Below are positions 16,553-25,483 of a stretch of DNA of 64,000 nucleotides, in pieces. The notes beneath the pieces were generated by a model. It searched no databases. It worked only from the letters and a program-made list of their open reading frames with translations, and was not told where the DNA came from. The position numbers and the translations under genes are program-made. This DNA is from Pedobacter steynii (lineage in GTDB: Bacteria > Bacteroidota > Bacteroidia > Sphingobacteriales > Sphingobacteriaceae), in contig NZ_FNGY01000002.1 of the NCBI RefSeq assembly GCF_900103665.1, positions 372,001 to 436,000 on the forward strand. Reading direction: 5' to 3'. The number at the start of each line of letters is the position of its first letter. The first letter of the stretch is position 1.

Positions 16553-19500
16553 ATGATGACCAATTTTTATAATAAAATAAAAAAACAGGCGCTTTTCACT
16601 GTTCTTGTCTTTTGTGGCATTACGGCTCAGAGCTTTGCCCAGAAGCTCCACAAAGGACTGGTAAAAGACGCATTTGGAAAGCCAGTTGCAGGTGCACGCA
16701 TTGACGCAGGAACCTCGAAATATCCCATAATAAGTAATAAAAGCGGAGAATTTACCATTACCGATACCGAAGTAGATACCGTTTACATCAGCAAAAGCGG
16801 TTTTTTGCCATTTAAACAAGCTTCCGTAAATATTAAGGATTACAGTTTTGTATTACTGGCTGAACAGAATTTCGACAGCAGGATTATTTTGCCCTGGAAT
16901 ACCAGCGTTTCTAAAAAATATTACGCTGGAGCAGTTGGTACGACCAGCGGATCTGAAATGGCTAAATACCGTAACCTGAACAATTCTAATGCGCTGGCAG
17001 GAAGTATCGCCGGCTTAATCACCGTACAGGGAAGTGATGAACCTGGATTTGATGGTTCTTCACTAATCATCAGAGGAATAAATACGTATAATTTTGGTGG
17101 AATCAGCACTTATGTTGACAACGTTCCACTCCCTTTTTCTCAACTTGATCCCCTGGAAATTGACCAGTTGTCGATCTTAAAAGATGCCACAGCAAACGCA
17201 TCCTATGGTATTAACGGGGCCAACAAATCATTAATCGTTACAACCAAAAGAGGGGAGGCTTATCAGAATAAAATTAACTTCTATTCCCAGTTTGGTTTTA
17301 TCAAACCCAATGCCCCTCAGCATTATCTGGGTGCTAAAGATTACATGACTTTGTATAACGAAGCTGCTGTGAACGACGGACTTCCAATCCGTTTTACATC
17401 CTCGCAAATAGCTGCCTACGATAATCCGGATAGAAATATGGATCAGTACCCGGATGTGGACTGGTATAAAGAGCTGATTAAAACAGAGGCCATTCAGCAA
17501 AAGTATAACCTTACTTTTTCCGGAGGAACGAATGCCATCAGATACTTTGTATTATTAGGATATGCCAAACAGGAAGGGCTTTTTAAATACGGCGATTTTA
17601 ATGAAAAAGCCTATCAGTTTAACAGCAATAATTCTTTTGACCGTTACAATTTCAGGACGAACATCGATTTTGCAATTACCCCAAGTTTAACGGCATCGGT
17701 GGATCTGGGTGGCCGTATAGAAAACCAAAAATCACCAGGCGCCGGTACGAGTGGCACCAATGGCATCTGGCTAAACCTATCTCGGTATCCGCCAGGATTA
17801 TTTCCAATGATTTATAGCAACGGAAATATAGGTGGCAATAGCCAGTTTGCCAGAAATCCTTATGGAATTATCACCCGCACGGGCTATAATAATATTGCGA
17901 CAAGAAACTTATTAGGAACGACCCGTTTAAACCAGAATTTAGATAAACTGGTAGAGGGCCTGAGTGTCACTGCCGCATTTTCCTATTATAATTTATACTA
18001 TAACGGGGAAGGAAGAACAATGGATTTTGCGAGCTATGAATTGCAACCAGACGGGAGTTACCAGAAATTCGGTAACGATGTTTCTTTAGCAGTAAGGGCG
18101 AGGGCAGCGGCACAAAACAGGTTAAATATTTTCTGGGGCAAAGTTGATTATCAACGAACCTTTGGTACTAAACATGAGTTAAACGCCAGTATCGGTTTCA
18201 ACCAGAGCGTAAATACACGTTCCGGTGATGATTATCCTTATGCTACGCAAGGTTTTTTCGGAAGGGCATTTTACAACTACAATAAAAAATACATTGCCGA
18301 ATTAAACATTGGGTATAATGGCAGTGAGAACCTGCCCAAAGGGGAAAGATATGGCTTGTTTCCTTCTTTAGCACTGGGTTGGATCGTTAGCAATGAGAAT
18401 TTTGTCAAAAGCGATCACATAGATTTACTGAAACTGCGTGCGTCTTATGGGATATTGGGTAATGCGGATTTCGGTATCGGTGGGGATGCAAGGTCAAGGT
18501 ATTTATACCTGAGTAATTACGAAACAGGAAGTGCTTACACTTTTGGTAATAATCCTGCATCAGCCGGTGGCAGAAGGGAAGGGGCTTTAGGAAATGAAAA
18601 CATTACCTGGGAAACCAACAGAATGGCCAATGTGGGGATTGACTTTGAATTTTTTAAACATCGCATAGGTGGGAGTATTGATGTCTTTAGCGAAAGAAGG
18701 AAGGACATTTTAGCTTATGCCTCCTCAATTTCCAGCTTGGGTGGTTTTGCAACCAAACCTTTTAATATCGGCATAATGGAAAATAAAGGCCTGGATTGGG
18801 ATGTCTATTATAAAAACAAAATCAGTGATTTTTCTTTCGCGATACACGTACTCGGTTCCTTCGTCAAAAATAAAATCATCAACCAGGAAGAACAGGTACA
18901 ACCTTATGGTTATTTGTACAGGACCGGAAATGCATTGGGCACACCTTTTGGCTTGACTGCAACAGGTTATTTTAAAGACCAGAACGACATCAATAATAGT
19001 CCGAAACAGAGCTTTAGTACGGTTAAACCTGGTGATATCAAGTATAAAGATGAAAATAATGATGGTGTAATTGATGTTTACGATCAGGTGAAATTAGGAA
19101 ATCCGAACCTGCCTCAGTTTTACTATGGTCTGGGCTTTGATTTTGCATGGAAGGGCTTTGATCTAAAAGTATTGTTCCAGGGCGCGGGCAGTCGCTCGGT
19201 AAGCATACTCAGTTCAGCGGTATCGGGATTTGCGGGCGACAATAAACCGACAGATTTTGTACTGAACAGGTGGACTCCGGCAACTGCTGAAGTGGCTACA
19301 TCTCCCCGCTTATCGCTGGGTACTAATGCGAATAACTATCAGCAATCTTCATTTTGGATGAGAAACGGCCGTTATCTAAGGTTAAAAAACATAGAACTTG
19401 GTTATTCCCTGCCTCAAAGTTTAGTGAGTAAAGTTAAACTGGCCAATGCAAGGATCTTTGTAAACAGCTTTAACTTATATACCTGGAGCGATCTGCCGCT

Positions 19501-19588
19501 AAATTTAGATCCCGAATTTATCGGTGCAGGCTTAGGAAGCTATCCCAGAACAAAATCGTTCAACTTTGGCCTTAACGTAGAATTTTAA
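16553..19588 (+). CDS. SusC/RagA family outer membrane protein, divergent, atypical TonB-box region
   Basis: Second SusC-type protein of the operon, 1011 residues: signal peptide (about 1-30, ending in SFAQ), carboxypeptidase-D-like domain (about 35-105), plug with DPLEIDQLSILKDATANASYG, and a barrel closing with FNFGLNVEF. It differs from its neighbour where the TonB box should be: instead of NEVVVVGxG it reads roughly FDSRIILPWNTSVSKKYY, and the usual RGANGV is INGANKS. Barrel strands and order are otherwise normal and it has its own SusD downstream. Either the TonB-coupling segment is unconventional or the protein depends on its partner. Family assignment is firm; energisation is uncertain. 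Confidence 0.92.
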   Translation: MMTNFYNKIKKQALFTVLVFCGITAQSFAQKLHKGLVKDAFGKPVAGARIDAGTSKYPIISNKSGEFTITDTEVDTVYISKSGFLPFKQASVNIKDYSFVLLAEQNFDSRIILPWNTSVSKKYYAGAVGTTSGSEMAKYRNLNNSNALAGSIAGLITVQGSDEPGFDGSSLIIRGINTYNFGGISTYVDNVPLPFSQLDPLEIDQLSILKDATANASYGINGANKSLIVTTKRGEAYQNKINFYSQFGFIKPNAPQHYLGAKDYMTLYNEAAVNDGLPIRFTSSQIAAYDNPDRNMDQYPDVDWYKELIKTEAIQQKYNLTFSGGTNAIRYFVLLGYAKQEGLFKYGDFNEKAYQFNSNNSFDRYNFRTNIDFAITPSLTASVDLGGRIENQKSPGAGTSGTNGIWLNLSRYPPGLFPMIYSNGNIGGNSQFARNPYGIITRTGYNNIATRNLLGTTRLNQNLDKLVEGLSVTAAFSYYNLYYNGEGRTMDFASYELQPDGSYQKFGNDVSLAVRARAAAQNRLNIFWGKVDYQRTFGTKHELNASIGFNQSVNTRSGDDYPYATQGFFGRAFYNYNKKYIAELNIGYNGSENLPKGERYGLFPSLALGWIVSNENFVKSDHIDLLKLRASYGILGNADFGIGGDARSRYLYLSNYETGSAYTFGNNPASAGGRREGALGNENITWETNRMANVGIDFEFFKHRIGGSIDVFSERRKDILAYASSISSLGGFATKPFNIGIMENKGLDWDVYYKNKISDFSFAIHVLGSFVKNKIINQEEQVQPYGYLYRTGNALGTPFGLTATGYFKDQNDINNSPKQSFSTVKPGDIKYKDENNDGVIDVYDQVKLGNPNLPQFYYGLGFDFAWKGFDLKVLFQGAGSRSVSILSSAVSGFAGDNKPTDFVLNRWTPATAEVATSPRLSLGTNANNYQQSSFWMRNGRYLRLKNIELGYSLPQSLVSKVKLANARIFVNSFNLYTWSDLPLNLDPEFIGAGLGSYPRTKSFNFGLNVEF

Positions 19589-19610
19589 CCCTCATAAATA
19601 AATAGTTTTT

Positions 19611-21314
19611 ATGAAAAGAATAACGAAACTAATCATTGGCTGCGGACTGTCTTTTTGTCTTTTTGCCACGATCACCTCCTGTAAAAAAAGTGTCCTGGAC
19701 AGGCCGATGGATATTGAAGTAAAAGACACGCTTGTCTTTGGTTATATCAATTACGCAACAGATTTTGTAACTGATATTTATGCCGGATTGCCTAATGGAT
19801 ATACAGATTTTTCATCCACATTAAACGAAGCGGCTACCGACGATGCCAAACATGGGAACCCAAGTCATGTTGCCAACCGTTTTACCAACGACAGCTGGGG
19901 GATTAACAATAACCCCGACGACAAGTATGCAAGCTATTATTCAGGGATACGCAAATGCAATATGTTTCTAAGTAAAATAGACCTGGTGAAGTTAAAAGAC
20001 CATGGAACAGATGTTAAAATCAATGGCTATACGGCTACCGAACAGAAAGACAGGCTAATTGGCGAAGTGGTTTTCCTGCGGGCATATTTTTATGCGGAAT
20101 TGCTAAAACGCTATGGAGGAGTGCCCCTGGTAACTAAAGTTTTAAATCCAGACGATGATCTTGATTTACCAAGAAATACTTACGACGAGGTGCTAAAACA
20201 GGTTGTGGAGGATTGTGACCTGGCAGTAACCAAGCTGCCTTCATCGTATCTTGTTCCGGGACCAAGAAGTATATCGGTGACCAATTACTATGGTCGTGCT
20301 ACCAAATGGGCAGCTCAGGCCTTAAAATCAAGAACTTTGCTATATGCTGCCAGTCCGATAAACAACCCGGGCAACAATGCGGTTAAATGGATCGCTGCTT
20401 ATGAAGCTGCAAAACCATTTTATGAAACTTCGGCTGTCCCAATGGTCCTGAACCCTGGAATTGCAGGCTATGAAGCGTTGTTCAGAGGTAATACAACCAA
20501 TTTAACTGAAATTATATGGTCCAGACCTTCCACCAATAATAACCTGGTAGAAGCACTAAACTATCCGATTGGTATTGATGGGAGCAGTGCGGGTATCAAC
20601 CCTTCACAATCATTGGTTGATGCTTATGAGATGAAACCTACGGGTAAACCGATTTCTGACCCTACAAGTGGCTACAATGCGGGAGATCCCTATTTAAACA
20701 GAGATCCACGTCTTACTGCCACCATATTTTATAATGGGGCAACGTTTAAAAGCCCCAGGCGCATAGAGACCTTTGATGGCGGTCTGGATGGCCCTCAAAA
20801 AGTGAATGGTTCGCTAACGGGGTACTATATGAAAAAACACCTTGATGTGAACTTAAACCTGACCCTTGCACAATCGAGCCAGCATAACTTTATTTATTTC
20901 AGATTGGCAGAAATGCTTTTAAACTATGCTGAAGCAAGAAATGAAGCCGAGGGGCCGGTTGCGGAGGTTTATACGGTGATCAACAGAATAAGAACCAGGG
21001 CAACCATGCCAAATTTACCTGTTGGTTTAAGCAAAGAACAAATGCGACTCCGCATACAAAATGAAAGGCGTGTGGAGCTTGCTTTTGAAGGTCATCGTTA
21101 CTGGGATGCCAGACGATGGAACATTGCAAAAGAGGTTTTTAACGGTCCGTTTTATGGAATGAAAATCGTAAAAACCGGTACAACGACATTTAGTTATACG
21201 CCTTATCAGATTGAGGAAAGGGTTTTTAAAGAAAATATGAACTTATATCCGATACAACAACGGGAAATATTAGCGAATCCAAACCTGGTGCAGAATCAGG
21301 GCTGGACAAAGTAA
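19611..21314 (+). CDS. RagB/SusD family nutrient-uptake lipoprotein
   Basis: 567-residue SusD-type lipoprotein, last gene of the double SusC/SusD operon. Signal peptide with lipobox ATITSCKKS (Cys at about 24). N-terminal helical repeats (YYSGIRKCNMFLSKIDL, LIGEVVFLRAYFYAELLKR) and a C-terminal SusD domain (FIYFRLAEMLLNYAEARNEA, RIQNERRVELAFEGHRYWDA, MNLYPIQQREI). Starts 22 bp after the second SusC and ends 38 bp before a strong terminator. The clear relation to the SusD at 14845 suggests the operon grew by pair duplication followed by divergence. Confidence 0.95.
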   Translation: MKRITKLIIGCGLSFCLFATITSCKKSVLDRPMDIEVKDTLVFGYINYATDFVTDIYAGLPNGYTDFSSTLNEAATDDAKHGNPSHVANRFTNDSWGINNNPDDKYASYYSGIRKCNMFLSKIDLVKLKDHGTDVKINGYTATEQKDRLIGEVVFLRAYFYAELLKRYGGVPLVTKVLNPDDDLDLPRNTYDEVLKQVVEDCDLAVTKLPSSYLVPGPRSISVTNYYGRATKWAAQALKSRTLLYAASPINNPGNNAVKWIAAYEAAKPFYETSAVPMVLNPGIAGYEALFRGNTTNLTEIIWSRPSTNNNLVEALNYPIGIDGSSAGINPSQSLVDAYEMKPTGKPISDPTSGYNAGDPYLNRDPRLTATIFYNGATFKSPRRIETFDGGLDGPQKVNGSLTGYYMKKHLDVNLNLTLAQSSQHNFIYFRLAEMLLNYAEARNEAEGPVAEVYTVINRIRTRATMPNLPVGLSKEQMRLRIQNERRVELAFEGHRYWDARRWNIAKEVFNGPFYGMKIVKTGTTTFSYTPYQIEERVFKENMNLYPIQQREILANPNLVQNQGWTK

Positions 21315-21351
21315 GCAGGGTATGGTTCGGGCTCATTAGCGTCCACAAACA

Positions 21352-21390
21352 AAAAAAAAGCCGTTTTTCGATAAGAAGAACGGCTTTTTT
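21352..21390 (+). terminator. intrinsic terminator of the double SusC/SusD operon
   Basis: Stem AAAAAAGCCGTT / AACGGCTTTTTT with a 13-nt loop, followed by a T-run (total seven T). The A-rich left arm makes it work on both strands, so it may also terminate the convergent small gene ending at 21405. Confidence 0.9.
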
Positions 21391-21404
21391 TGTTTAACCG
21401 CTGG

Positions 21405-21635
21405 CTATTGATTGTAATTGCAGCTGCTTAGTCGTTGCGCTCCGGTTTTATTTAAAATTCCTTTTTCTGTTGCGGATTTAAGATCCCGGCTTGCTGTTGC
21501 TGAAGAGATACTTTTAAAATGCTGAAGATAGTCTTTGCGGGTGAAAGATTTTTGGCCTATGACTTCTTTAAAAATAGCAATCCTGTCTTCTTCTTGTAGA
21601 GAAATATTCGGTAGATGATATAAAGAAAAATGCAT
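21405..21635 (-). CDS. small winged-helix protein resembling the C-terminus of Fic family proteins
   Basis: 76-residue protein (85 if the TTG at 21662 were used) that looks like the C-terminal winged helix of bacterial Fic/DUF4172-type proteins: LPNISLQEEDRIAIFKEVI, SFTRKDYLQHF, then the recognition-helix pattern ISSATASRDLKSATEKGIL and a short wing. No Fic motif (HPFxxGNGR) exists upstream, so this is either a remnant of a lost Fic gene or a free-standing DNA-binding protein. In favour of a working gene, a promoter-like TACCTTTG box and a perfect 16-bp palindrome lie just upstream of the ATG at 21635. Convergent with the SusD gene. Confidence 0.5.
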   Translation of the reverse strand: MHFSLYHLPNISLQEEDRIAIFKEVIGQKSFTRKDYLQHFKSISSATASRDLKSATEKGILNKTGAQRLSSCNYNQ

Positions 21636-21641
21636 AGCGAG

Positions 21642-21693
21642 AGTATCATATGATACTATCAAAGGTAGCTAGATTTTATGGATTTCCTCTAAA
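21642..21693 (-). promoter_or_regulatory. promoter with perfect 16-bp palindromic operator
   Basis: On the minus strand: a -33-like TTTA (21690-21693), a 22-bp spacer, a perfect Bacteroidota -7 box TACCTTTG (21660-21667), then the perfect palindrome AGTATCATATGATACT (21642-21657) covering the expected transcription start, and 6 bp later the ATG at 21635. A repressor bound here would block initiation; autoregulation by the small winged-helix protein is the simplest guess. Confidence 0.6.
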
Positions 21694-21903
21694 GGATGCT
21701 ATTACTTTTCTTTGCTAACTTTAGTATCAATATTTATTAAATCCTATCATCTATTTTATTAAATCCGCGATTATATATAAATCAGGTAGGAAACGGTTCG
21801 AGAAACGCACCGTTGGGACGACTAATTAATGGCGTTCGAAATGGGGAAACTTTCAGGAACATCATAGCTTAAGCATACCTATGAATGAAAGGAAATAAAC
21901 GGT

Positions 21904-22917
21904 TTAAGATGATTTCCTAACAATCAACTTGGTTTTTAGAATTTTAACCGGTGTTTTCCATTGAGAAGAATCCTTTTTAATCTGATCAAACAACAACTGC
22001 GCTGCAGTAATCCCAATCTCCCTCACCGGCTGCGCAACTGTAGTCAGCGGTGGTTCAATCAGCGCAGAAACATAATCATCACTAAAACCAACCACAGCAA
22101 TATCTTCCGGGACCCTTAACCCATTCTTTTTGATAATCTGAATCGTGTCAATTGCAGTAGGATCATTGATCGCAAAAATCGCATCGGGCGGATTTTTTAG
22201 GTTAATCAGGTGATTCACATAGATGGCTATCTTTTCCTTGCTAAAATCATAAGATATGATCAGTTCCGGATCTGCCGGAATATTGTGTTTCTTTAAGGCC
22301 GCCAGATAACCATTCAATCTTTTTACGCTGATGGCAAGTGATGAAGGGCCAGATAAATGTGCAATCCGCTTTCTGCCCGACAAGATCAAATGTTCTACCG
22401 CACCAAATGCCCCTTCATAATCGTCAACAATCACCTTTGGTACCACCATCTCATTGCACACCCTGTTAAAGAACACAATCGGGATTCCTTTTTTCTGAAA
22501 TACCTTCAAATGATCAAAGTTCAGCGTTTCTTTAGTAATAGACACAATCACCCCGTCCACACGATTATCCAGCATTACCTTGGCATTCGTTACCTCCGTC
22601 TCATACGATTCATTAGATTGGCTAATCAGTACATTATATCCTTCTTTATGCGCCTCCTCCTGAATCGCTGCAATCACATAGGGAAAATACGAACTCAAAA
22701 TCTCAGGAATAATGATCCCAATGGTTTTACTTTGCTGTGTCGCCAGTTGTATCGCAATCATATTGCGCTGGTAATCTAGTTTCTCCGCCAGGTCCAACAC
22801 TCGTTTCCTCGTATCCGGATGTACGTTTGGATGACCCGTTAATACCCTCGATACCGTTGATTTAGAGATGTTCAGCTCCCTGGCCAGGTCAAATATGGTG
22901 ATCTGATGATTTTTCAT
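21904..22917 (-). CDS. LacI family transcriptional regulator
   Basis: Sugar-responsive regulator of 337 residues. N-terminal LacI HTH plus hinge (about 4-60: ITIFDLARELNISKSTVSRV, NVHPDTRKRVLDLAEKLDYQ), then a periplasmic-binding-protein-like ligand domain (KTIGIIIPEI, VDGVIVSITKE, RIAHLSGPS, PDAIFAINDPTAI, VAVVGFSDD). I use the ATG at 22917 (MKNHQITIFDLA); an ATG at 22935 adds only six residues. Divergent from the FAD oxidoreductase gene; two operator-like palindromes lie between them, so it likely regulates itself and the downstream uptake locus. Ligand unknown. Confidence 0.95.
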   Translation of the reverse strand: MKNHQITIFDLARELNISKSTVSRVLTGHPNVHPDTRKRVLDLAEKLDYQRNMIAIQLATQQSKTIGIIIPEILSSYFPYVIAAIQEEAHKEGYNVLISQSNESYETEVTNAKVMLDNRVDGVIVSITKETLNFDHLKVFQKKGIPIVFFNRVCNEMVVPKVIVDDYEGAFGAVEHLILSGRKRIAHLSGPSSLAISVKRLNGYLAALKKHNIPADPELIISYDFSKEKIAIYVNHLINLKNPPDAIFAINDPTAIDTIQIIKKNGLRVPEDIAVVGFSDDYVSALIEPPLTTVAQPVREIGITAAQLLFDQIKKDSSQWKTPVKILKTKLIVRKSS

Positions 22918-22949
22918 GCAAATCAAATATATCATAAAATCTGTTTCAT

Positions 22950-22985
22950 GGGAGCGGTCCCTAAAATTGGGAGCGCTCCCAATTT
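22950..22985. promoter_or_regulatory. two LacI-type operators
   Basis: A perfect 22-bp palindrome (22964-22985, core GGGAGCGCTCCC with the central CG typical of LacI-family sites) and a near-palindrome GGGAGCGGTCCC (22950-22961), centres 19 bp apart, in the 142-bp divergent region between the LacI gene and the FAD oxidoreductase gene. Most likely bound by the LacI protein encoded alongside. Confidence 0.85.
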
Positions 22986-23026
22986 ATTTTGCCCTGATTT
23001 TCAGTACGTAATTATCATGTACCGGA

Positions 23027-23034
23027 TACATTTG
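23027..23034 (+). promoter_or_regulatory. candidate -7 promoter box of the FAD oxidoreductase gene
   Basis: TACATTTG matches the Bacteroidota -7 consensus TAnnTTTG and lies 26 bp before the ATG at 23060. No clean TTTG was found at the ideal -33 spacing. The LacI-type operators lie about 40-75 bp upstream. Confidence 0.4.
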
Positions 23035-23059
23035 AATCCAATACCAAATATATTTCTAA

Positions 23060-25336
23060 ATGATCAGGGAAGAATCTCAAAAGAAAAGAACTGTTAAGTC
23101 AGAATCTGCCGGCTATGACCTGGTAGTTGTAGGAGGAGGTTTATCCGGCGTATGCTGTGCCATCACCGCTGCGCGAAAAGGACTCAAAGTAGTTCTTGTA
23201 CAGGACAGACCGGTTTTAGGTGGCAACTCCTCAAGTGAAGTGAGGTTGTGGATTCTGGGCGCAACTTCCCATATGGGAAATAATAACCGCTGGGCAAGAG
23301 AAGGAGGAGTAGTGGATGAAATCCTGCTCGAAAACATGCAACGCAATCCGGAAGGCAACCCCGTAATTTTTGACACCGTATTGCTTGATAAAATATATCA
23401 GGAACCGAACATTAAACTGCTTTTAAATACAGCAGTATATGACCTTGAAAAGTCCGATGCCGATGAGATTTCCTCTGTGAAATGTTTCTGCAGTCAGAAT
23501 TCAACCGAATATATCTTGACCGCCAACCTCTTTTGCGATGCTTCAGGTGATGGCATTTTAGGCTTTTTAGCCGGAGCTGCATTTAGAATGGGCGCCGAGA
23601 ACAAAGACGAATTTGGAGAGAAGTTTGCGCCAGATCAGGAATACGGAGAACTGCTGGGACATAGCATTTATTTCTATAGCAAAGACACAGGGAAACCTGT
23701 AAAATATATCGCCCCTTCGTTTGCATTAGCAGACATCACCAAGATCCCAAGGTTTAAAAGTTTTAACGCCAAAGAGTTTGGATGCAAACTATGGTGGCTG
23801 GAATATGGCGGACGCATGGATACCGTTCATGAAAGTGAAAACATCAAGCAGGAACTTTGGAAAGTAGTATACGGCGTTTGGAACTATATCAAAAACTCCG
23901 GCGAATTTCCTGAAGCAGAAACCATGACCCTGGAGTGGGTGGGAAGTATCCCCGGAAAAAGGGAAAGCCGGAGGTTTGAAGGGGATTACATGCTCAATCA
24001 GCAGGACATCGTTTCGCAACACCTGCATGAAGATGCCATAGGCTATGGTGGCTGGTCGATTGACCTGCATCCCGCAGATGGGGTGTTTAGCAACAAACCA
24101 GGCTGTAACCAATGGCATAGTAAAGGCATTTATCAGATTCCATACAGATGCCTGTACAGTAGAAACATCAAAAATCTCTTCCTTACCGGCAGGATCATTA
24201 GTGCAAGCCATGTGGCATTTGCCTCTTCAAGAGTGATGGCCACAGGTGCCTATCTCGGACAAGCAGTTGGTATGGCCGCGTTCATTGCAAAGAAAAATAA
24301 ACTGCAGCCTAAAGCGCTTAACGAAAAAGGAATTATGAAATCCCTGCAGCTGGAACTGATGAAGAGCGGTCAGCACATCCCAGGGATGATATTAACAGAT
24401 GCTGAAGACCTGGTTCAATCGGCAAATATTACCGCTTCCACTGAAATGCAGCTTGATGAAATCCCTTTTGATTTTATGAAGCACCTCGATATCTCCGCCG
24501 GACAAATGATTCCTTTACAAGCAGGCAAAATACCTTCTTTTACCTTTTCATTGGAATCATCGGAAGAAACTACCTTACAGGTAGAACTCAGAATCAGCGG
24601 CAAATCAGGGAACTTTAGTCCGGATGAATTATTAGAAATTCAGCAAATACCAGTGAATAAGGGGCCTCAGGTATTGATCACAGGTTTCGGCGCTAAGCTG
24701 AACGAAAATGCCTATGTATACCTTTGTTTCCGGAAAAATCCGGCAGTTAAACTTGGTTTTTCCAATACCCGCATCACAGGCGTATTATCTGTTTTCAATT
24801 CTGTAAATAAAGCAGTATCAAATTTTGGCAGTCAAAAGCCAACGGAAGATATTGGTGTGGATGAGTTTGAATTCTGGTGCCCGCAACGCAGACCTGAAGG
24901 CCATAATATCGCCTTAAAAATAGATCCGCCATTGAATCCTTTTTTAGCAGAACAAATAAAAAACGGAATCGGCAGACCGGTCAGTGAACCCAATGCCTGG
25001 GTATCCTCCATCAGCGATCAAAATCCTAAGATCTATTTGAAATGGGCAGATCAAACGAGCATCAGCAGGATAGAACTTTGCTTTGATACCGATTACGATC
25101 ATCCTATGGAATCGGTATTGATGACGCATCCGGAGAGGACAATGCCTTTTTGTATTAGAAATTATACCATCACAGATGGGAACGGAAATCTGCTCTTTGT
25201 TAAAAAAGACAATTACCAATCCCTCAATATTATTGAACTGAAAGAGACCGTGTTAACCGATGAATTGACTTTGCAATTTGAACATCCATCGGCGGAGATA
25301 CCAGCTGCATTATTTGCAATCCGATGCTATAGTTAG
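23060..25336 (+). CDS. FAD-dependent oxidoreductase (FAD_oxidored family) with C-terminal beta-sandwich
   Basis: 758-residue flavoprotein. About 19-50 is the dinucleotide-binding fold (DLVVVGGGLSGVCCAITAAR, then the Glu/Gln-type second strand VVLVQD), followed by GGNSSSEVRLW and a later family motif (LTGRIISASHVAFASSRVMA). It matches the FAD-dependent oxidoreductases often found in polysaccharide-utilisation loci. The C-terminal 150 residues form a separate beta-rich module (KIYLKWADQTSISRIELCFD, ESVLMTHPERTMPF) like a discoidin/F5-8 domain. No signal peptide is seen, so it probably acts in the cytoplasm on an imported sugar or uronate; the substrate is not known. Divergent from lacI; the SusC gene follows after 147 bp. 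Confidence 0.85.
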   Translation: MIREESQKKRTVKSESAGYDLVVVGGGLSGVCCAITAARKGLKVVLVQDRPVLGGNSSSEVRLWILGATSHMGNNNRWAREGGVVDEILLENMQRNPEGNPVIFDTVLLDKIYQEPNIKLLLNTAVYDLEKSDADEISSVKCFCSQNSTEYILTANLFCDASGDGILGFLAGAAFRMGAENKDEFGEKFAPDQEYGELLGHSIYFYSKDTGKPVKYIAPSFALADITKIPRFKSFNAKEFGCKLWWLEYGGRMDTVHESENIKQELWKVVYGVWNYIKNSGEFPEAETMTLEWVGSIPGKRESRRFEGDYMLNQQDIVSQHLHEDAIGYGGWSIDLHPADGVFSNKPGCNQWHSKGIYQIPYRCLYSRNIKNLFLTGRIISASHVAFASSRVMATGAYLGQAVGMAAFIAKKNKLQPKALNEKGIMKSLQLELMKSGQHIPGMILTDAEDLVQSANITASTEMQLDEIPFDFMKHLDISAGQMIPLQAGKIPSFTFSLESSEETTLQVELRISGKSGNFSPDELLEIQQIPVNKGPQVLITGFGAKLNENAYVYLCFRKNPAVKLGFSNTRITGVLSVFNSVNKAVSNFGSQKPTEDIGVDEFEFWCPQRRPEGHNIALKIDPPLNPFLAEQIKNGIGRPVSEPNAWVSSISDQNPKIYLKWADQTSISRIELCFDTDYDHPMESVLMTHPERTMPFCIRNYTITDGNGNLLFVKKDNYQSLNIIELKETVLTDELTLQFEHPSAEIPAALFAIRCYS

Positions 25337-25415
25337 GTTTTATTAACCTGCGTAAAGCATTTGTTATCCTTTGGATAACCTTGTTTTGCTATTTTCGGCT
25401 TTAAACCGCCAAAAC

Positions 25416-25444
25416 AGCTCCGGGGAAGATAAAACCCCGGAGCT
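25416..25444 (+). other. GC-rich hairpin in the leader before susC
   Basis: Perfect 10-bp stem AGCTCCGGGG / CCCCGGAGCT with a 9-nt loop (AAGATAAAA), 39 bp before the SusC ATG and 79 bp after the oxidoreductase stop. No T-tract follows, so it is not a standard terminator. A second symmetry, GTTATCC-TTT-GGATAAC, lies about 45 bp upstream. Possible attenuator, RNA-stability element or small-RNA/protein target that sets susC dosage. Confidence 0.5.
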
Positions 25445-25483
25445 AATGATCCTGAACCAAATAACCAAATATAAACTAAGTGC

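Noticed and set aside
25416..25444. Rho-independent terminator after the oxidoreductase gene
   Set aside because: The stem is strong but is followed by CTAATGATCC, not by T residues, so it is reported as a hairpin of unknown role.
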